Origin: Palaemon carinicauda
Taxonomy: Eukaryota; Arthropoda; Malacostraca; Decapoda; Palaemonidae
Assembly: GCF_036898095.1 (NCBI RefSeq)
Contig: NC_090730.1
Span: forward strand, 33,010,761-33,074,760
Direction of reading: 5' to 3'
Length of the DNA stretch: 64,000 nucleotides
Shown here: piece after piece, positions 10,640 to 22,687 of the stretch
Numbering within the stretch: position 1 is the first letter of the stretch
Layout: every line of letters starts with the position of its first letter
The notes under the pieces: generated by a model
What the model was told of the DNA's origin: nothing
Database searches by the model: none
Seen by the model: only the letters and a program-made list of their open reading frames with translations
Program-made: the position numbers and the translations under genes

Positions 10640-12690
10640 ACCAGTGAGGGGATGCCTACAAAGCTGTTCAAACAGGTGAAAGAAACTCGGGTCCGAATCC
10701 TGGACAATCTCCGTGATCAGTCTAGGATATCGCGTCCCGTTCATAACATGTCTACCTCCCCTGACGACGAATCCAGTGTCATTGAACTCCCTTGCCATGG
10801 GATCGGCAAGGGGGCAAGCCCTTCGGGCAGAAGTCCAGACCCTGTTGAAGAAGGGCGCTCTCCAAGAGGTCCTCGACGGATCCCCAGGCTTCTTCAGTTG
10901 ACTCTTTCTTGTAAAGAAGGCGCCTGGAGGCTGGAGACCAGTCATCGACCTCTCAGCTCTGAACAAGTTTGTCAAACAAACTCCGTTCAACATGGAGACA
11001 GCAAACGCGGTCAGACTAGCGGTAAGACCGCCAGACTTTATGTGCACACTGGACCTAAAGGACGCGTACTTCCAGATCCCAGTCCATCCGTCTTCAAGGA
11101 ACTACTTAAGATTCAGCCTGGACAACAGTAAATACCAGTTCAAGGTGCTGTGCTTCGGTCTTTCCACAGCACCACAAGTCTTCTCCAGAGTGTTCACCCT
11201 AGTATCATCTTGGGCACACAGGATTGGCATCCGTCTCCTCTGTTATCCGGACAACTGCTTAGTCCTAGCAGACTCGGTGTCAACCCTTCTTCAACACTGA
11301 GACAAACTTCTGAGACTTTGCCTAGATCTGGGGATCATGGTAAATCTTGAGAAGTCTTCCCTGCTTCCCACTCAAAGACTGGTATACTTAGGCATGATTA
11401 TAGACACCACTCTCCACAAAGCCTTGCCATCAGATGACAGGATAGCAAGGCTGAGGAAGGTCGCAAGATCTTTTCTCAGACGAGAACTTCCAGCCCAATC
11501 GTAGTTATGTCTCCTCGGTCACCTTTCTTCGTTGGCCTGTCTAGTTCCCAATGGTTGCCTCAGGATGAGATCCCTCCAGTGGCGACTCAAGTTCCGATGG
11601 AAACAAGCTTACGACTCCCCGGACATCCAGATCCCCATGGGACCTGCGGAACTGACAGACCAGTGGTGGGTGGCAGACGAGAACCTACGAAAGGGGGTAG
11701 ATCTTCTTGTTCTCCCCCCAGATTTGATGCTGTTTTCAGACGCTTCAATAAAAAGGGTGGCGGGCCCACGTGCTGCATCACATGACCTCAGGCCTCGGGT
11801 CAGAGTCAGAAAAATACCTTCACATAAATCTCCTAGTGATGAAGGCCGTCTTTCTAGCCCTTCAACAGTTCTAACAGTACCTGGCAAGTCACTGTGTGGT
11901 GGTGATGAGCAACAACACCACAGTAGTGGCCTACATCAATAAGCAAGGAGGTACTTTTTCACAGCAACTATCCCATCTAGCAGTAGAGATACTGAGATGG
12001 GCCTAAGTCCACTCGATACCACTATTGGCAAGCTTCATTCCAGGCAGAAGGAATGTGCTCGCTGACAACCTGAGCAGAGCATCTCAGATAGTGAGTACCG
12101 AGTGGTCTTTGGATCATCTAGTAGCCAACAAATTCCTGACTTTGTGGGGTTCTCCGACTGTGGACCTCTTCGCAAGGGCCCTAAACTTCAGGCTCCCGCT
12201 GTACTGTTCCCCAGTCCCAGACCCCAAGGATCTCTGGCAAGATGCTTTCCAACAACGGGGGGACAACATCGACGTTTACGCCTTCCCCCCGTTATGTCTG
12301 ATGAGGAGGGTACTCAACAAGACTAACATCGGTCAATCTTTCATTGACCCTCATAGCTCTGCTATGGCATCATGCAGAATAGTTTCTGGACCTTCTACAA
12401 CTCCTAACAGAGCCTCCAAGAGAACTCCCTCCATGACACAATCTACTCAAACAACCACACGCCAATATCTTCCACAAAGCCGTAGCCTCGCTACGACTTC
12501 ACGCCTGGAGACTATCCAGCATCTCCTCTCTCAGAGAGGATTTTCGCAACAAGTTGCGATCTGGATGTCATCAGCAGCAGTCTACCAGGCAAAGTGGAAA
12601 GTTCTGTGGTTGGTGTCATGGAAGGGGTATCTCTCCACTCGATGCCACTATTCCAGCAATAGCGGAGTTCTTCGTGTATTTGCGTGAAGA
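10640..12690 (+). pseudogene. A2 RT/RNase H pseudogene
   Basis: RT motifs are readable across several frames: CTLDLKDAYFQIPV, FGLSTAPQVF, and a mutated motif C in which YLDD has become YPDN (about 11244-11255), so the catalytic Asp pair is lost. RNase H is present near 11650-12100, with the FSDAS block displaced by an indel and LADNLSR at about 12058. The DAM-like block (VDLFARALNFR, YAFPPL) follows at about 12160-12300. There are at least several stops, including near 10901, 11300 and 12004. Confidence 0.82.
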
Positions 12691-13475
12691 AATGTGCCTA
12701 TCAGTCTCGGCAGTGAAAGGCTATCGCTCAGCCTTAAGCCTCGCCTTCAGATTGAAAGGAATGGACATTTCTTCATCGCTAGAACTTTCTCTACTCATAT
12801 GGAGTTATGAACTTACCTGCCCCCAGTCGGAAGTGAGACCTCCCCCATAGAACGTGGTTCGAGTTCTCAGGTCTCTTAAGAGACCTCCTTATAAACCATT
12901 ATGCCAGGCACCAGATTGCCACCTGACTTGGAAGACGGTGTTCCTGCTAGCTTTGGTCTCGGCCAAGCAAGTCAGCGAACTTCATGGTCTCTCATATGAC
13001 ATCGCCCATTCAAGGGGATGGGGAGAGGTAACGTTCAGCTTCGTCCCTGAGTTTATTGCCAAGACTCAGAACCCGGGAGTAGCGGATCCTCGTTTCGAAT
13101 CCCTCCGGATTTCTAGTCTCCCTACTGTAACAGATGACCCAGACCATCTCTTACTATGCTCAGTAAGGAGTTTGAGGCTGTACCTCAGAAGAACAGCCGC
13201 AGCCCGTCCTCGTGTGCCAGCACTATTTGTCAGCACAGGAAGGACTAAGAGTAGGGTCACCAAAAACACCATCTCAGCATGGATTCGCAGGGTCATTAAC
13301 CTTGCACTGAATCCAGACTCTCGTCCGTCACGTCATCCCAGAGCACATGATGTCAGGGGCATAGCTACGTTCCTGGCCTTCAAAAGAAATTTTACAGTGA
13401 CGCAGGTTCTTCAAGCTGGGGTGTGGAAATGACGGAACACGGTCACATCCCACTACCTCAAGCTCCTTATTGGAC
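12364..13475 (+). pseudogene. A2 tyrosine recombinase pseudogene
   Basis: YR blocks are clear (SAKQVSELHGLS, AHDVRGIATF, VLQAGVWK), but the catalytic Arg region reads AKQVSEL, so the first catalytic Arg is replaced by Gln. There is a TAG at about 12848-12850 and a TGA right after GVWK at 13430-13432. Beyond it, the SHYLK remnant of the Tyr motif runs directly into 3' untranslated sequence, so roughly 75 bp of the C-terminus are deleted. Confidence 0.82.
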
Positions 13476-13954
13476 AAGTAGCAGAAGGTTGAGGGTACTG
13501 TTACCCGGTTTTAGTCTGCATGAATGAAAAGGTTTGACTGGCCCTTATTCGTTTCATCATCATCCCCTCTCTTGGGGAAAGCAGCATCCCCTCTTTTGGG
13601 GAGAGTAGCATCCTGGGTTCTCTGCATAGCTGACCTCAAACCACTGCAGGTAAACCATGCTCGCTTGTGTTCCTAGTATTAAGATTAATGCTGTTACGTC
13701 CCCACACCCTGACGAGGTGGTATTGGGAAAGTCCTAGTGCACAAGTTTCCATCTAAAGAACTTCAGAACAACTTTCTAGGACGAGTCACACTTCTGCATA
13801 CCTTCACACACAGCTTGTGTAGGCTGCAGACCTTGCGTAGCAAGGTTTTAGCGAGGTGCAGGGCTCCTTATTTTTTGAGTGCTAACACTCAGATAAGGAG
13901 CCCTCGGGCAAAGCCTAAAAGCCAGACTGGCTGGGACGTCCACCCTTCCTAATG

Positions 13955-14314
13955 GGTGAGTCGCTCCTATTAAATAGCGTGGTTTGTATTCTAGTTACGG
14001 AACAAGTGACAAATTCGTAGATAATTTGTATTTTTCCTAACTATACAAACCTTAGCTATTTAAGCAAACTTGCCCGCCAGCCCTATCCCCCTTGAAGTCC
14101 TACCTCCAAGCAAAGTGAGCTCAATCACAGGTGTGTGTGAGGGGGGCGGGGTAGCAAGCTACCCTCCCTACCCCCGCTAACTAGTGGTGTGGGTAGTAAA
14201 CCCTCGTTAAAAATTAATGGCTCGTCATTTCAGCTACGCCGAAAGTAATGCCCCAATTAAATAGCTAAGGTTTGTATAGTTAGGAAAAATACAAATTATC
14301 TACGAATTTGTCAT
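13955..14314 (+). repeat. A2 ICR and right ITR
   Basis: The ICR (about 13955-14062) has GTTACGGAACAA next to GTGACAAATTCG. The right ITR (about 14063-14314) is the reverse complement of A2's own left ITR at 6635-6830, with moderate divergence that fits a degenerate coding region. Confidence 0.85.
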
Positions 14315-14419
14315 TTTGAGGGTTTTATGTATTTTTAGTGGGGAAAATTGATTTGATATACAAGCTCAAACCTGGAATGGATTAAACTCATAAGTCAAGG
14401 TAATGCTGTATAATGTAGG

Positions 14420-14705
14420 AACAATCCACAAATCTTAGAAATAATTTGTTTTTCCCCAACTATACAAACCTTACACATTTAAGGTATGCTTCCTGCTTCA
14501 ATAACCCCACAAGTACTACTGTTTATTAAAGGTCAAAGTGACTTTTGCTGCTCTACCTGCCGGGTGGGTGGGGCCTACCTCCCACCCAACAGTCAACCAT
14601 GGTTTACTTTATGAATTGTTTGATGATTGTTCCAAGATTTGCAGAATTTATGCTCCTATAAAGGTCTGAGTTTTATATAGTTAGGAAAAATACAAAATAG
14701 TTGAA
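14420..14705. repeat. Old diverged family A-like terminal foldback
   Basis: It begins with a decayed form of the ICR/right-end motif (AATAATTTGTTTTTCC, CTATACAAACCTTA) and ends with its inverted partner (ATAGTTAGGAAAAATACAAA), about 210 bp apart. It looks like an ancient solo right end of a family A relative, or a MITE-like derivative. Confidence 0.55.
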
Positions 14706-14988
14706 AATTTTTGGTATTGTGACTGCAGTAATTTAAGAAATAGAATAGTTTCAATTCAAGGTATTTTAATTTCTTGAAAAGGGAACTGAAGTTGTACAAT
14801 ATGTGTTCAATTTTAAGGCAAGCATGAATGTAAAAACAAAACATCTATCAAAGGGTCTCTATTATTTAAGGTTTTAACCTTTTTAGGTACTGTATTATAT
14901 TTTCTACGGATCCTTTAATAATTACTTTAGTAGAAGTTATTTATAATTTTAATATCTTTTGTGCTTTAGAAGTTTAATTGTGTTTCAG

Positions 14989-15157
14989 AAATGTCAAGAA
15001 CATACAGAAGCTCAGTCAGAAGGAATTGGAGCTTGGAGTCAGTCTGAAACATTCGTGGCATCAGCAGTATCGTGATAGTGCTTGGGTCTTTATTGGAGGC
15101 TTGAATTATGATCTCACTGAAGGGGACATTATTTGTGTCTTTTCACAATATGGAGAG
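14989..15157 (+). CDS. RBMX2: RBMX2 (Ist3/Snu17-like) exon, start of the RRM
   Basis: This is a host gene exon. RBMX2 is an RRM protein of the spliceosomal RES/Bact complex, known in yeast as Ist3/Snu17. The translation includes ELELGVSLKHSWHQQYRDSA, then the RNP2-like VFIGGL and DLTEGDIICVFSQYGE, which matches animal RBMX2 almost residue for residue. The acceptor is TTGTGTTTCAG ending at 14988; the exon begins with the third base of a codon (phase 2). The donor is GAG|GTATAA at 15157/15158 (phase 0). The next exon in the window continues the RRM exactly. The preceding exon, coding only a few residues including the start Met, was not identified. Confidence 0.92.
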
Positions 15158-15289
15158 GTATAAAAGATTTTATTGATAAGGTTTTCTTATTACTATAGAT
15201 TTTTGTTACCAATAAAAAGGTAAATTTCTCTTTTAAAGGACTTTCATTTTAAAAAATGCATGTTGAAGATAATTTAAATTTGTTCCCAT

Positions 15290-15460
15290 ATGAATCCAAA
15301 CTTACATCCTTTAATAGGAGTATGATTTCAGCGAAGCTGAAAAACTCGGCCGTTAAAATTTTAATGAGGTGTCGGTAGTTACCAGCAGGTGGCTCACCAA
15401 GTAGCCACTTTGATTGCAGCCACCCATGCATTCAGACCTCTTCTTGTTTTGGAAATTCAG
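15290..15460. repeat. Diverged ITR-like fragment beside A3
   Basis: The block ATTTCAGCGAAGCTGAAAAA near 15327 and the following GTTAAAATTTTAATGAGGTG resemble the family A left ITR (AGCTGAAATGACGAGCCATT, then TTAACGAGGG). It is probably the remnant of an older related terminus; it is too diverged for firm assignment. Confidence 0.4.
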
Positions 15461-17334
15461 TTGTTCCGTAACCGAAATACAAACCACGCTATTTACACAG
15501 GGGGTTTACCTTTTAGCGCAGCTGAAATGGCGAGCCATTAGAATTTAACGAGGGTGTATTACCCCCGCGCTAGTTAGCGGGGGGGTAGGGGAGTGGTAGC
15601 TAGCTACCCCTCCCCTCCCTCACACACAGATGAATGCTCACTTTCACTTTTGGCTCGGACTGTGACAGACGTCTCTGTCTTGGTCCTCTCTTGGCAGCCA
15701 TTGTTTGTTTTGTCTTTACTTAATCGCTTACTTTTCATTTACTCAATATATATGTAAACATGTTTTCATGTTTGTATACATATTTGAGTATAGAAATCAG
15801 TAAGTTTCCTTTTCAGATTTGTGTGTGTAGTGTACTTATCCACGTGGTGTCCTCGGCAGTTGGCCGCCACGGCGTTATGGGTGGCGATCGAGTTTGACTT
15901 ATGTTTTTCTCTCTCTCTCTCTCTCGAGGTCGTTCACCCTTTTACTACGTGTTACTACGTCCTTGTAGCTTCCTCTCCGTGTGGGGGGGTTGCTACGCCG
16001 TACATTTGTCTCAATTAGTTTATGAATCTAATTGTATTTGTTGATTTTTCAGCTTTGTAGAACGATTCCTTTCGGGGTTTTCGTTCTTTCTTTAGTGTTC
16101 ATTTATTTTTAAATTACATAATTACATAGTTACATAATTATAATTGTTATAATTCTGTTTTGGTTACAGCTCTCCTTCCGTGAGTGTAAGTGGTTGTGAG
16201 GGCACGTGCCTGTTGTGTAATTCTTGTTTCCTTTCCCTCGGGATTCCTCTTCGGAACCTTCCCGGGGGAATGAATGTGTACTAAGGTTTTTTTTGTTTTA
16301 TTTTTTACAGTTACCGATCTAGTTCGTTTCTGTAATATGGCAACGGTGTGAGCTGTCTTGTTGAGTCCTGGGGATTCGGCTGTTGCTGCCTCCCCCCTTG
16401 TGTTTTCGTCAGGGGCGTGTCTCCTTCTACTGGAGACGGACAGCTCTCCAGTTCATTTTAGAACTCTCAGGAGGCTTGCCTCCTTGGGCAGGTAACTTTC
16501 CTTCCGAGGGAAGTTTTTCCTGTCCAGGCTTGAGCTTTTCCCCTTATGGAGGGTTCTCCTCTTGCCTTTTTTTCGTGGGACTATGCTCTTGGTGCTGAGC
16601 GGTCACACCTGCAGTTTCGCTCAAGGGGCTGGGCAACTGCAGGAGCTCCTCTTCGGAGGATTACTCCTTTTAGGTCACTGCTGCCAGTCTCTTCTACGAA
16701 GTGTTTCTCTTTCGTTCGCGAGAGAGTACACTCATAGAGACTCCTCTTCGGAGGTTTCTTCTGTTGCTGTTGCTGTTGGCCTCCCTCGCCGTAAGGCCCA
16801 CCGTCCGCCTCGTCGTAAGGGCCTCTCATCTCCCTATAAGGGTGCTTGAGGCGCCTTTTTGAATCTCCGTTTGCAGCCTACAACTCCTTTTTCTCGATCT
16901 TCCGCCTTGGTGCAAATGGACAGCAGTCTGATCTCGTCTTCCGACGGGCAACGGTCTTCCCGACGAACAACGGTCTTCCCGACGGACAGCGGTCTTCCGA
17001 CGGACATCAGTCTCCCGGCGGACAACGATCCCTTTGGGGCAAAGGGTTGCCTCCCACGGGGGTTCTTCCCTTGCGTGTCAGGGTTTCCCTGCGCGCCCTT
17101 CTGCTGTGTTCTCTCCTGCTCCTGCTCAGTGTTAACGCACAGGCGCTCTTCTGCTCATCAGCGCTCTCCTGTTCGTCAGCGCTTTCATGATGATCATCCC
17201 TGCTGTTCCTGTTGGTTCCTGTTACGCGCCCTGTGCGCCCACGTTCGCCCTCGCGATCTAGAACTTCGGTTCAGGTCTGGGTCAAGGACTCTTCTTCTAT
17301 ACGCAGGCTTCCACGCGTAGCCTTCTGCTCATCA

Positions 17335-17415
17335 GCGATCATCAGCTCGCCAGCGATCATCAGCTCGCCAGCGATCATCAGCTCGCCAGCGATCATCAGC
17401 TCACCAGCGATCACC
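17335..17415 (+). repeat. Short tandem repeat, 18-bp unit, in A3
   Basis: Four to five near-perfect units of the type ATCATCAGCTCGCCAGCG follow directly on one another, producing artefactual repetitive ORFs on both strands. Confidence 0.85.
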
Positions 17416-17490
17416 TGTCTCTCGGCGATCTCCGGTTCTCCAACTCTTCTGAAGGAACATGGTTCGCCAGCTACTAGCTCGCCTGCGCAT

Positions 17491-17790
17491 GCTGATCGCC
17501 ATCGCGCGACCCTCAACTGTGGATGCTGATCGCCATCGCGCGACCCTCAACTGCGGATGCTGATCGCCATCGCGCGACCCTCATCCGCGGATGCTGATCG
17601 CCATCGCGCGACCCTCAACTGCGGATGCTGATCGCCATCGCGCGACCCTCAACCGCGGATGCTGATCGCCATCGCGCGACCCTCAACTGCGGATGATGAT
17701 CGCCATCGCGCGACCCTCAACTGCGGATGCTGATCGCCATCGCGCAACCGCACACCTGCGGATGCTGATCACCATCGCGCGACTCTGCGC
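17491..17790 (+). repeat. 34-bp tandem repeat in A3, about 8-9 units
   Basis: Units start at 17491, 17525, 17559, 17593, 17627, 17661, 17695, 17729 and 17763, each with the core GCTGATCGCCATCGCGCGAC. The period is 34 bp, not a multiple of three, so it rotates the frame and cannot have expanded under coding constraint. The last units degrade into looser CATCGCGC-containing sequence up to about 18010. Confidence 0.93.
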
Positions 17791-19339
17791 ATGCTGTTAG
17801 CCATTGCGCGATCGCCCACCTGCAGAGGCTGCTCGCCATCGCGCAACCGCCCATCTGCGCATGCTGATCACCATTGCGCAATCGCCCTCCTGCACATGCT
17901 GCTCGCGATCGCTCACCTTAGCATATTGCTCGCCAACGCACGATCGCTCACCTGCGCATGCTGCACGACCATCGCGTCGGCATAACACAACGCGCCATCG
18001 CCAACCTGCGCGTTAGCGCTCACCGATCGCTTGTTGATCCATATCGCCAGCAGTCTTCCTCGCCCACGCGGCAGCACGTTTCCTCGCCATCGCGCTAACG
18101 CTTGCGTTCGCCGCCTCGAACTCGCGCTCATCCACCTGCCCACCCTCTCGCCCGCGCGACCGTTCGCCCGCACGCCCACGTGCCTGCACGTCTACGCTCA
18201 TGTGCGTCCGCGCCCATGCTCTCCAATGTTCGCCCACGCGCGAACCAACGGTTTTCCATCACGCGGACGGATGGTGTTCCGTCGCGCGAACCTACAGTGT
18301 TTCTTCGCACAAACGTCGGCTTATTTCTTGCAGTATCCATTGCTCGTCTATGGGTTATCGCTCGCCGACCACCAGCTCTCGCCCTTCCGACCACGCTCGC
18401 CCTCCTTCTGCGCTCCTTCGCTCACCTTCGTTTGCGTTACCGCGCATGGGCGCTTCCACGTTCGCCCACGCGAAAAATCTTTGAATTACCGTCGCGCGAG
18501 CTCCAGGGCGATTGCGATCACGATTCCCAATGGGGTTTTCGCAGCATGGCCAGCCTGGCGAGTTCTTCTAGAGCGTATTTCCAGAACACGGCCTCACCCC
18601 GTAAACGCAGAGCATGGCACTTGCAAGAATAGGAGACACTTAAGGGAGATCTGAGCAACACTCCTCTTTCCTGAACCTGGTTAGCCCTTCCCCGTCATTC
18701 CCTGGAAGGATTTTTGGCGGGGGGGCTTTCCGTTTGAGATTTCTCCATCGGACAAGGGGTGACTGCTTACCCCTTCCTCTGGGAGCTTACCAGGTTCTTT
18801 CCCTCCTCGGTTACGGCCCGAGGTTTGGTTCAAGGAAGCTACAGGAAGAGCATGGGTACTTTCCTCCTCTCGAGCTCAGGCACCTTGGCCTTTCGTCGTT
18901 AAGTATCTAACTTGCAGACAAGCTCGATGTTGTACCATCTGGACGCGCTGACTGAGGGCTTCCTTCGGGTGTCTCATCTGTGGAGGTTGACGACCTCAGA
19001 CACCCTGAGACACCCTTCCATCCTTGAGAAGAGTTTGTTTGTGCCCAAGGACAGAGACTTAGACAGCGGCTGTGCGGAGGAAATCGACTTCCGTTTTCAC
19101 TCCTCCAAGGCGCTTTCTTCCAGACTCTGCAGGGCTCCAGCGCCCTTTTCTTTCAATCACGTCGGCCTAAGTTATCGCCTACGACAACTGGGACAAGGTG
19201 TCCAATTGCAGTTTCCTCCTTTCAGGAACAGATGGCACGGGAGACTCCCCCGGGGGGGCATAGTCCTAAAAGGAGTTCACGAACTCTAGGATTGCAGGTT
19301 TTTCTCTGGGAGGATGCTTAAGGTTACTCATCCGAATGA

Positions 19340-21350
19340 CAGCTTCCCGATGCCCATTCCCGCACAATCTCTGTGATCAGCCAAGGATATCGCGCCTGCC
19401 GTCTCTGTCAGCGAATTCAGTGTCTCTGAACCTCTATGCCATAGCGTCAGCAGAGTTGCCCGGTTGGGCAGAATGATCCATACCTTAGGCGAAGGTCTTC
19501 CTTAGGATCATCGACGGCTTCACCCCCGGCCTCCTCAGTCGATCCTTTCTTGTAAGAAAGGATCTGAGAGGGTATGTCCTTAGTCGACCTCTCAGCCCTG
19601 ATCAAGTTTGTCGAACAAACTTCGGCCAGCGTAGACCAGCAGAATCGATCAGACTGGTAACGAGGCGACAGGACTCCTTAAACCCTGGATCGGAAGGACG
19701 GGTACTTTCAGTTTCCATTCCTTCCATCTTCCAGGGTGCTCGTCGAATTCAGCCTAGACTGCAAGTATTCCTGCTTATGATGCAGTGTGGCTATCCCGCC
19801 GTGGCATAGCAGGTTTGTTTCCCCAGAGAACTCTCCCTGCCTTCCTCTTGGCCGCTCAGGTGCAGGCTTCCGCCTCCTCTGCTGTTTGGAGGGCTGGTCA
19901 ACTCCGGTAGGCTCGGGTTCGACCTTCTTCAGCGCCGAGACAAGCTTCCGGATGCTTACCACGAGTGTGGGCTCATGGTATTTTGCTTGGAGCCTTCTCT
20001 TCCTCTGCCTCGACATCTGGAGTATCTGGCCATGATATTGAGTCAACGGCCTTACCACGTTGGAAACCCCGCTTCTCGTCCGTCCAGCGAGGTTAAGCAA
20101 CGTCGGTACTTGGATGGGTGACCACCTGGGGACGCCAGATTCTGTTACCACATCCTCCGAGCCTTCCTTTCGGTTGACTGTGGCAAGACTGAGGAGAGTC
20201 GCAGTACCTGTTCTCAGTCAAGCAGAGCTTTCAGCCCTACCTTGGAACGTTTCCTAATTTTCCTTTCCTCATTGACCCGTCTATAGTCCGAACGGTTGCC
20301 TCAGGATAAGGTCCATGTGGGGCGATCCAAGTTCCGGTGGCTTCAGGCAATGTTTAACCGGACTTCCTGGCCCCTATGGGACCAGCGGAACTATTAGACC
20401 TGCAATGGGTGTTGACCTATGGAGCCTCTTGATGGTAGTGGATATTCTGGTCCTTTCCCCACATTCTTGATGCTGTTCTCGGACTCGTCAAAGGAAGGGG
20501 GGGGGGGGGGCATGTTCCGGTCCAGGCCTATGGTCAAGACCTGAAGGATACCTCTCCATCATTCAGGCAGGCTTAGGGGCCTTAGTCTGGCCCCTCTACA
20601 GATCCTACACCTCCTGCCGAGTCGCCCCGTGCGCGTCGACTTCATGATTCTGGCGTATTCTAACCAGCAGGGGACGCATTTTCACACCTTCACATCTTGC
20701 AGTAGAGATACCGGGATGATTGAGACTCTCTCAATACCACCATCGGCTCTCTCATTCCAGGCAGGGGAATGTTCTCTCAGACTATCCGAGCAGAGCCTCG
20801 TAGAGAGAGTGTACCTGGGGGTCTTTGACCTTGGGTAACCAGCAAGTACTGGTCTGGGGGACCTGATCGCGACAGCTTGGAACCTCAAGCTTCCGCTATT
20901 CTTCCCCCCAGTCTCAGACCCCGAAACTCTGGCAAGATGCATTCCGGTGATGGTGGGACAACTTCGACGCCTGCGTCTTCCTTCCCTTTTGTCTGTGGAC
21001 AATGGGTCTCAACAAGACCAGGTTGTCTGTCAACCTTTCAATGGGAGAGCTCCACTGGGACTATGCGCAGAACAGTTTCTGGACCCTCTGCTTCCCCTGA
21101 CGGAACTCCCGGGAGAGCTTCTCCCACGGCGCAGACTACTCAAGCAACCACACTGCGACATCTCTCCCGAACCGGGGCATCGCTTCGGCTTCATGCCTGG
21201 AGACACTACGCCTCCTCCTCAAGAAGAGACAACCCGCTACAGTCGCGATACGGAGGTCGCGTCATCTGCGATAGTCATCCACAGGGGTCTCCCAGGCAAA
21301 GTGAAGAGTCTAAGGTGGTTGGTGCCGTGGGAGATATACCTCTTCCCTTG
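19340..21350 (+). pseudogene. A3 RT/RNase H region, degenerate
   Basis: Nucleotide similarity to A1/A4 is clear: the CTTTCTTGTAAGAAAGG region, GTCGACCTCTCAGCCCTGA (VDLSALN) near 19580, RNase H-like segments near 20480-20800 and the DAM-like block near 20860-21000. Many stops and indels are present, plus a 5S rRNA-derived insertion at about 20048-20145. Confidence 0.7.
20048..20145 (+). ncRNA. 5S rRNA-derived pseudogene fragment
   Basis: The segment reads like most of an animal 5S rRNA: GGCCTTACCACGTTGGAAAC, then TCTCGTCCGTCCAGCGAGGT, TAAGCAACGTCGG (box A region) and TACTTGGATGGGTGACCACC (box C region). About 10 bases are missing between box A and box C (the GCGCGGTTAG part), so it is a pseudogene. 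Sequence on both sides matches family A RT DNA, so it is an insertion into the element. Confidence 0.8.
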
Positions 21351-22211
21351 AGGCCTCTTCTCCAGCAATAACGGTCTTATTGCCTTTCGGCGGGAGGAAA
21401 CTCCTTTCCGCTCTCGGCAATGAAGCCTGTCGCTCAGCCTTTCCCTGACCTTCAGGCTTAAAGGAATAACTTTTTCCTGCCCGCTGGATCTATCCTCGCT
21501 CATGCGAAGCTACGATCGTCCCTGCCCTTGTCGGAGGAAGACCTCCAACTTGGAGCATGGCTCGGACTTTTAGTCCTTTAAGAGATCTTCTCAAGACCCT
21601 TTACGACAGGCCTCGGATTGTATTCCGCCTTGGGTCTCCTGCTCACTCTGGCCACGGCCAGTGTGTAAGCAATCTTCTTGGTCTCTTACGACTCCCCCCT
21701 TTCTAAGGAAGAGGGGAAGGCAACATTCAGGCTCGCTCCTGAGTTGTTGGCTAGACTCAGAATCTGGGGGTCCCGGCCCTTCGGTCCGATTCATTCAAGA
21801 TTTCGAGTCTCCATTCTGTATCTGATGTCCCAATACCTTCTCTTTCTTGCCAGTAAAGGAATCGAGAGGTTAGCGCTGGGAACAGCTGCAGTTTGTCCTC
21901 AGTTGCAGCCGATTTGGGAGCACAAGGAGGACATGGGGGAGAGTCACCAGTATACCTCTTCAGCCCGGACTCAACGACATTCATCTCGACCTGTCTCCAG
22001 ACCCTCCCCCGTCACGTCGCCCTACAGCACGATGTTGGATACATCGCAACGTCCCTCGCCTTCGAGTAATACTACTCTGTGACGCAGGTGCTACAAGCTG
22101 GAGTCTGGAAGCGTCTAATGACCTTCGCAGCCTGCTTCCTGCAGGGCGTGACCCACAGGAGTCTCGATACGTTTTCTATCGCTTTGTGGTGGCTACACAA
22201 CAGCTGGTCTA
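21120..22211 (+). pseudogene. A3 tyrosine recombinase region, degenerate
   Basis: The 3' part is the best preserved: GACGCAGGTGCTACAAGCTG, GTCTGGAAGCGTC, then the GTGACCCACAGGAG tract and AACAGCTGGTCTAA at 22211, which correspond to the VTQVLQAGVWKR...VTHRSLDTFS...AAQQLV end of the A1 recombinase. The catalytic Tyr region reads AACTTCCTGCAGG-like rather than His-Tyr. No open frame. Confidence 0.65.
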
Positions 22212-22687
22212 ACCTTAGGCTCCTTTTTGGACAGGTAGCAGAAGGTTGAGGGCATTCTTATCAGGTTTTAGTCTGCATAAACGAAAGAAGTATGTCTGGC
22301 CCTTTCTTCTTTCTTCATCATCCCCTCTACGGGGAAGCAGCATCCTGGTCTCTGCATAGCTGACCTCGAACCTCTGCAGGTAAACCATGCTTCCTTGTGT
22401 TCCGAGTATTGAGTCAATACTGTCGCGTCCCCCATACCCTGACGAGGTGGTATTGGGAACGTCCTAACCCAGAGTTCCTTCTGGAACTCCAGGTCAACTG
22501 CCTAGGACGGGTCACACTTCTTCCTTCACACACAAGCTTATGTAGGCCACATGGTTCCTTGCGAAGCAAGGAACTTGTGAGGTGCAGGGACTCCTTTTAT
22601 CAAGTGCTACTCACTCGGATTCTGAGTCCCCGGATAAAGCTAAAGCCAGTATGGCTGGGGACTTTCCACCCTACCTAAGGGGTAAGT

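Larger units (their letters stand above)
6635..14314 (+). mobile_element. DIRS family A copy A2, full length but degenerate
   Basis: Both termini are present: the left end TGTTCCGTAACTGG followed by the left ITR (to about 6830), and on the right the ICR (about 13955-14062) and right ITR (to 14314), which is the reverse complement of the left. All three coding regions are recognisable in order but carry many stops and frameshifts. The length, about 7.7 kb, represents the complete family A layout. It lies 675 bp upstream of the RBMX2 exon. Confidence 0.88.
16383..19289 (+). pseudogene. A3 gag region, degenerate
   Basis: There is no continuous frame. Recognisable blocks are a CTCTTCTACGAAGTGTTTC-type segment with TTCGCGAGAGAG near 16690-16760 that recurs in A5, a CpG-rich Pro/Arg/Ser tract (16900-18500) and remnants of the Gag core near 18900-19280 (for example AGGCGCTTTCTTCC and a FVPKDRDL-like remnant of the LFEPKDVE motif). 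Non-functional. Confidence 0.6.

Noticed and set aside
17330..17800. CRISPR-like array in A3
   Set aside because: The units are head-to-tail without unique spacers, and the sequence is eukaryotic transposon DNA.
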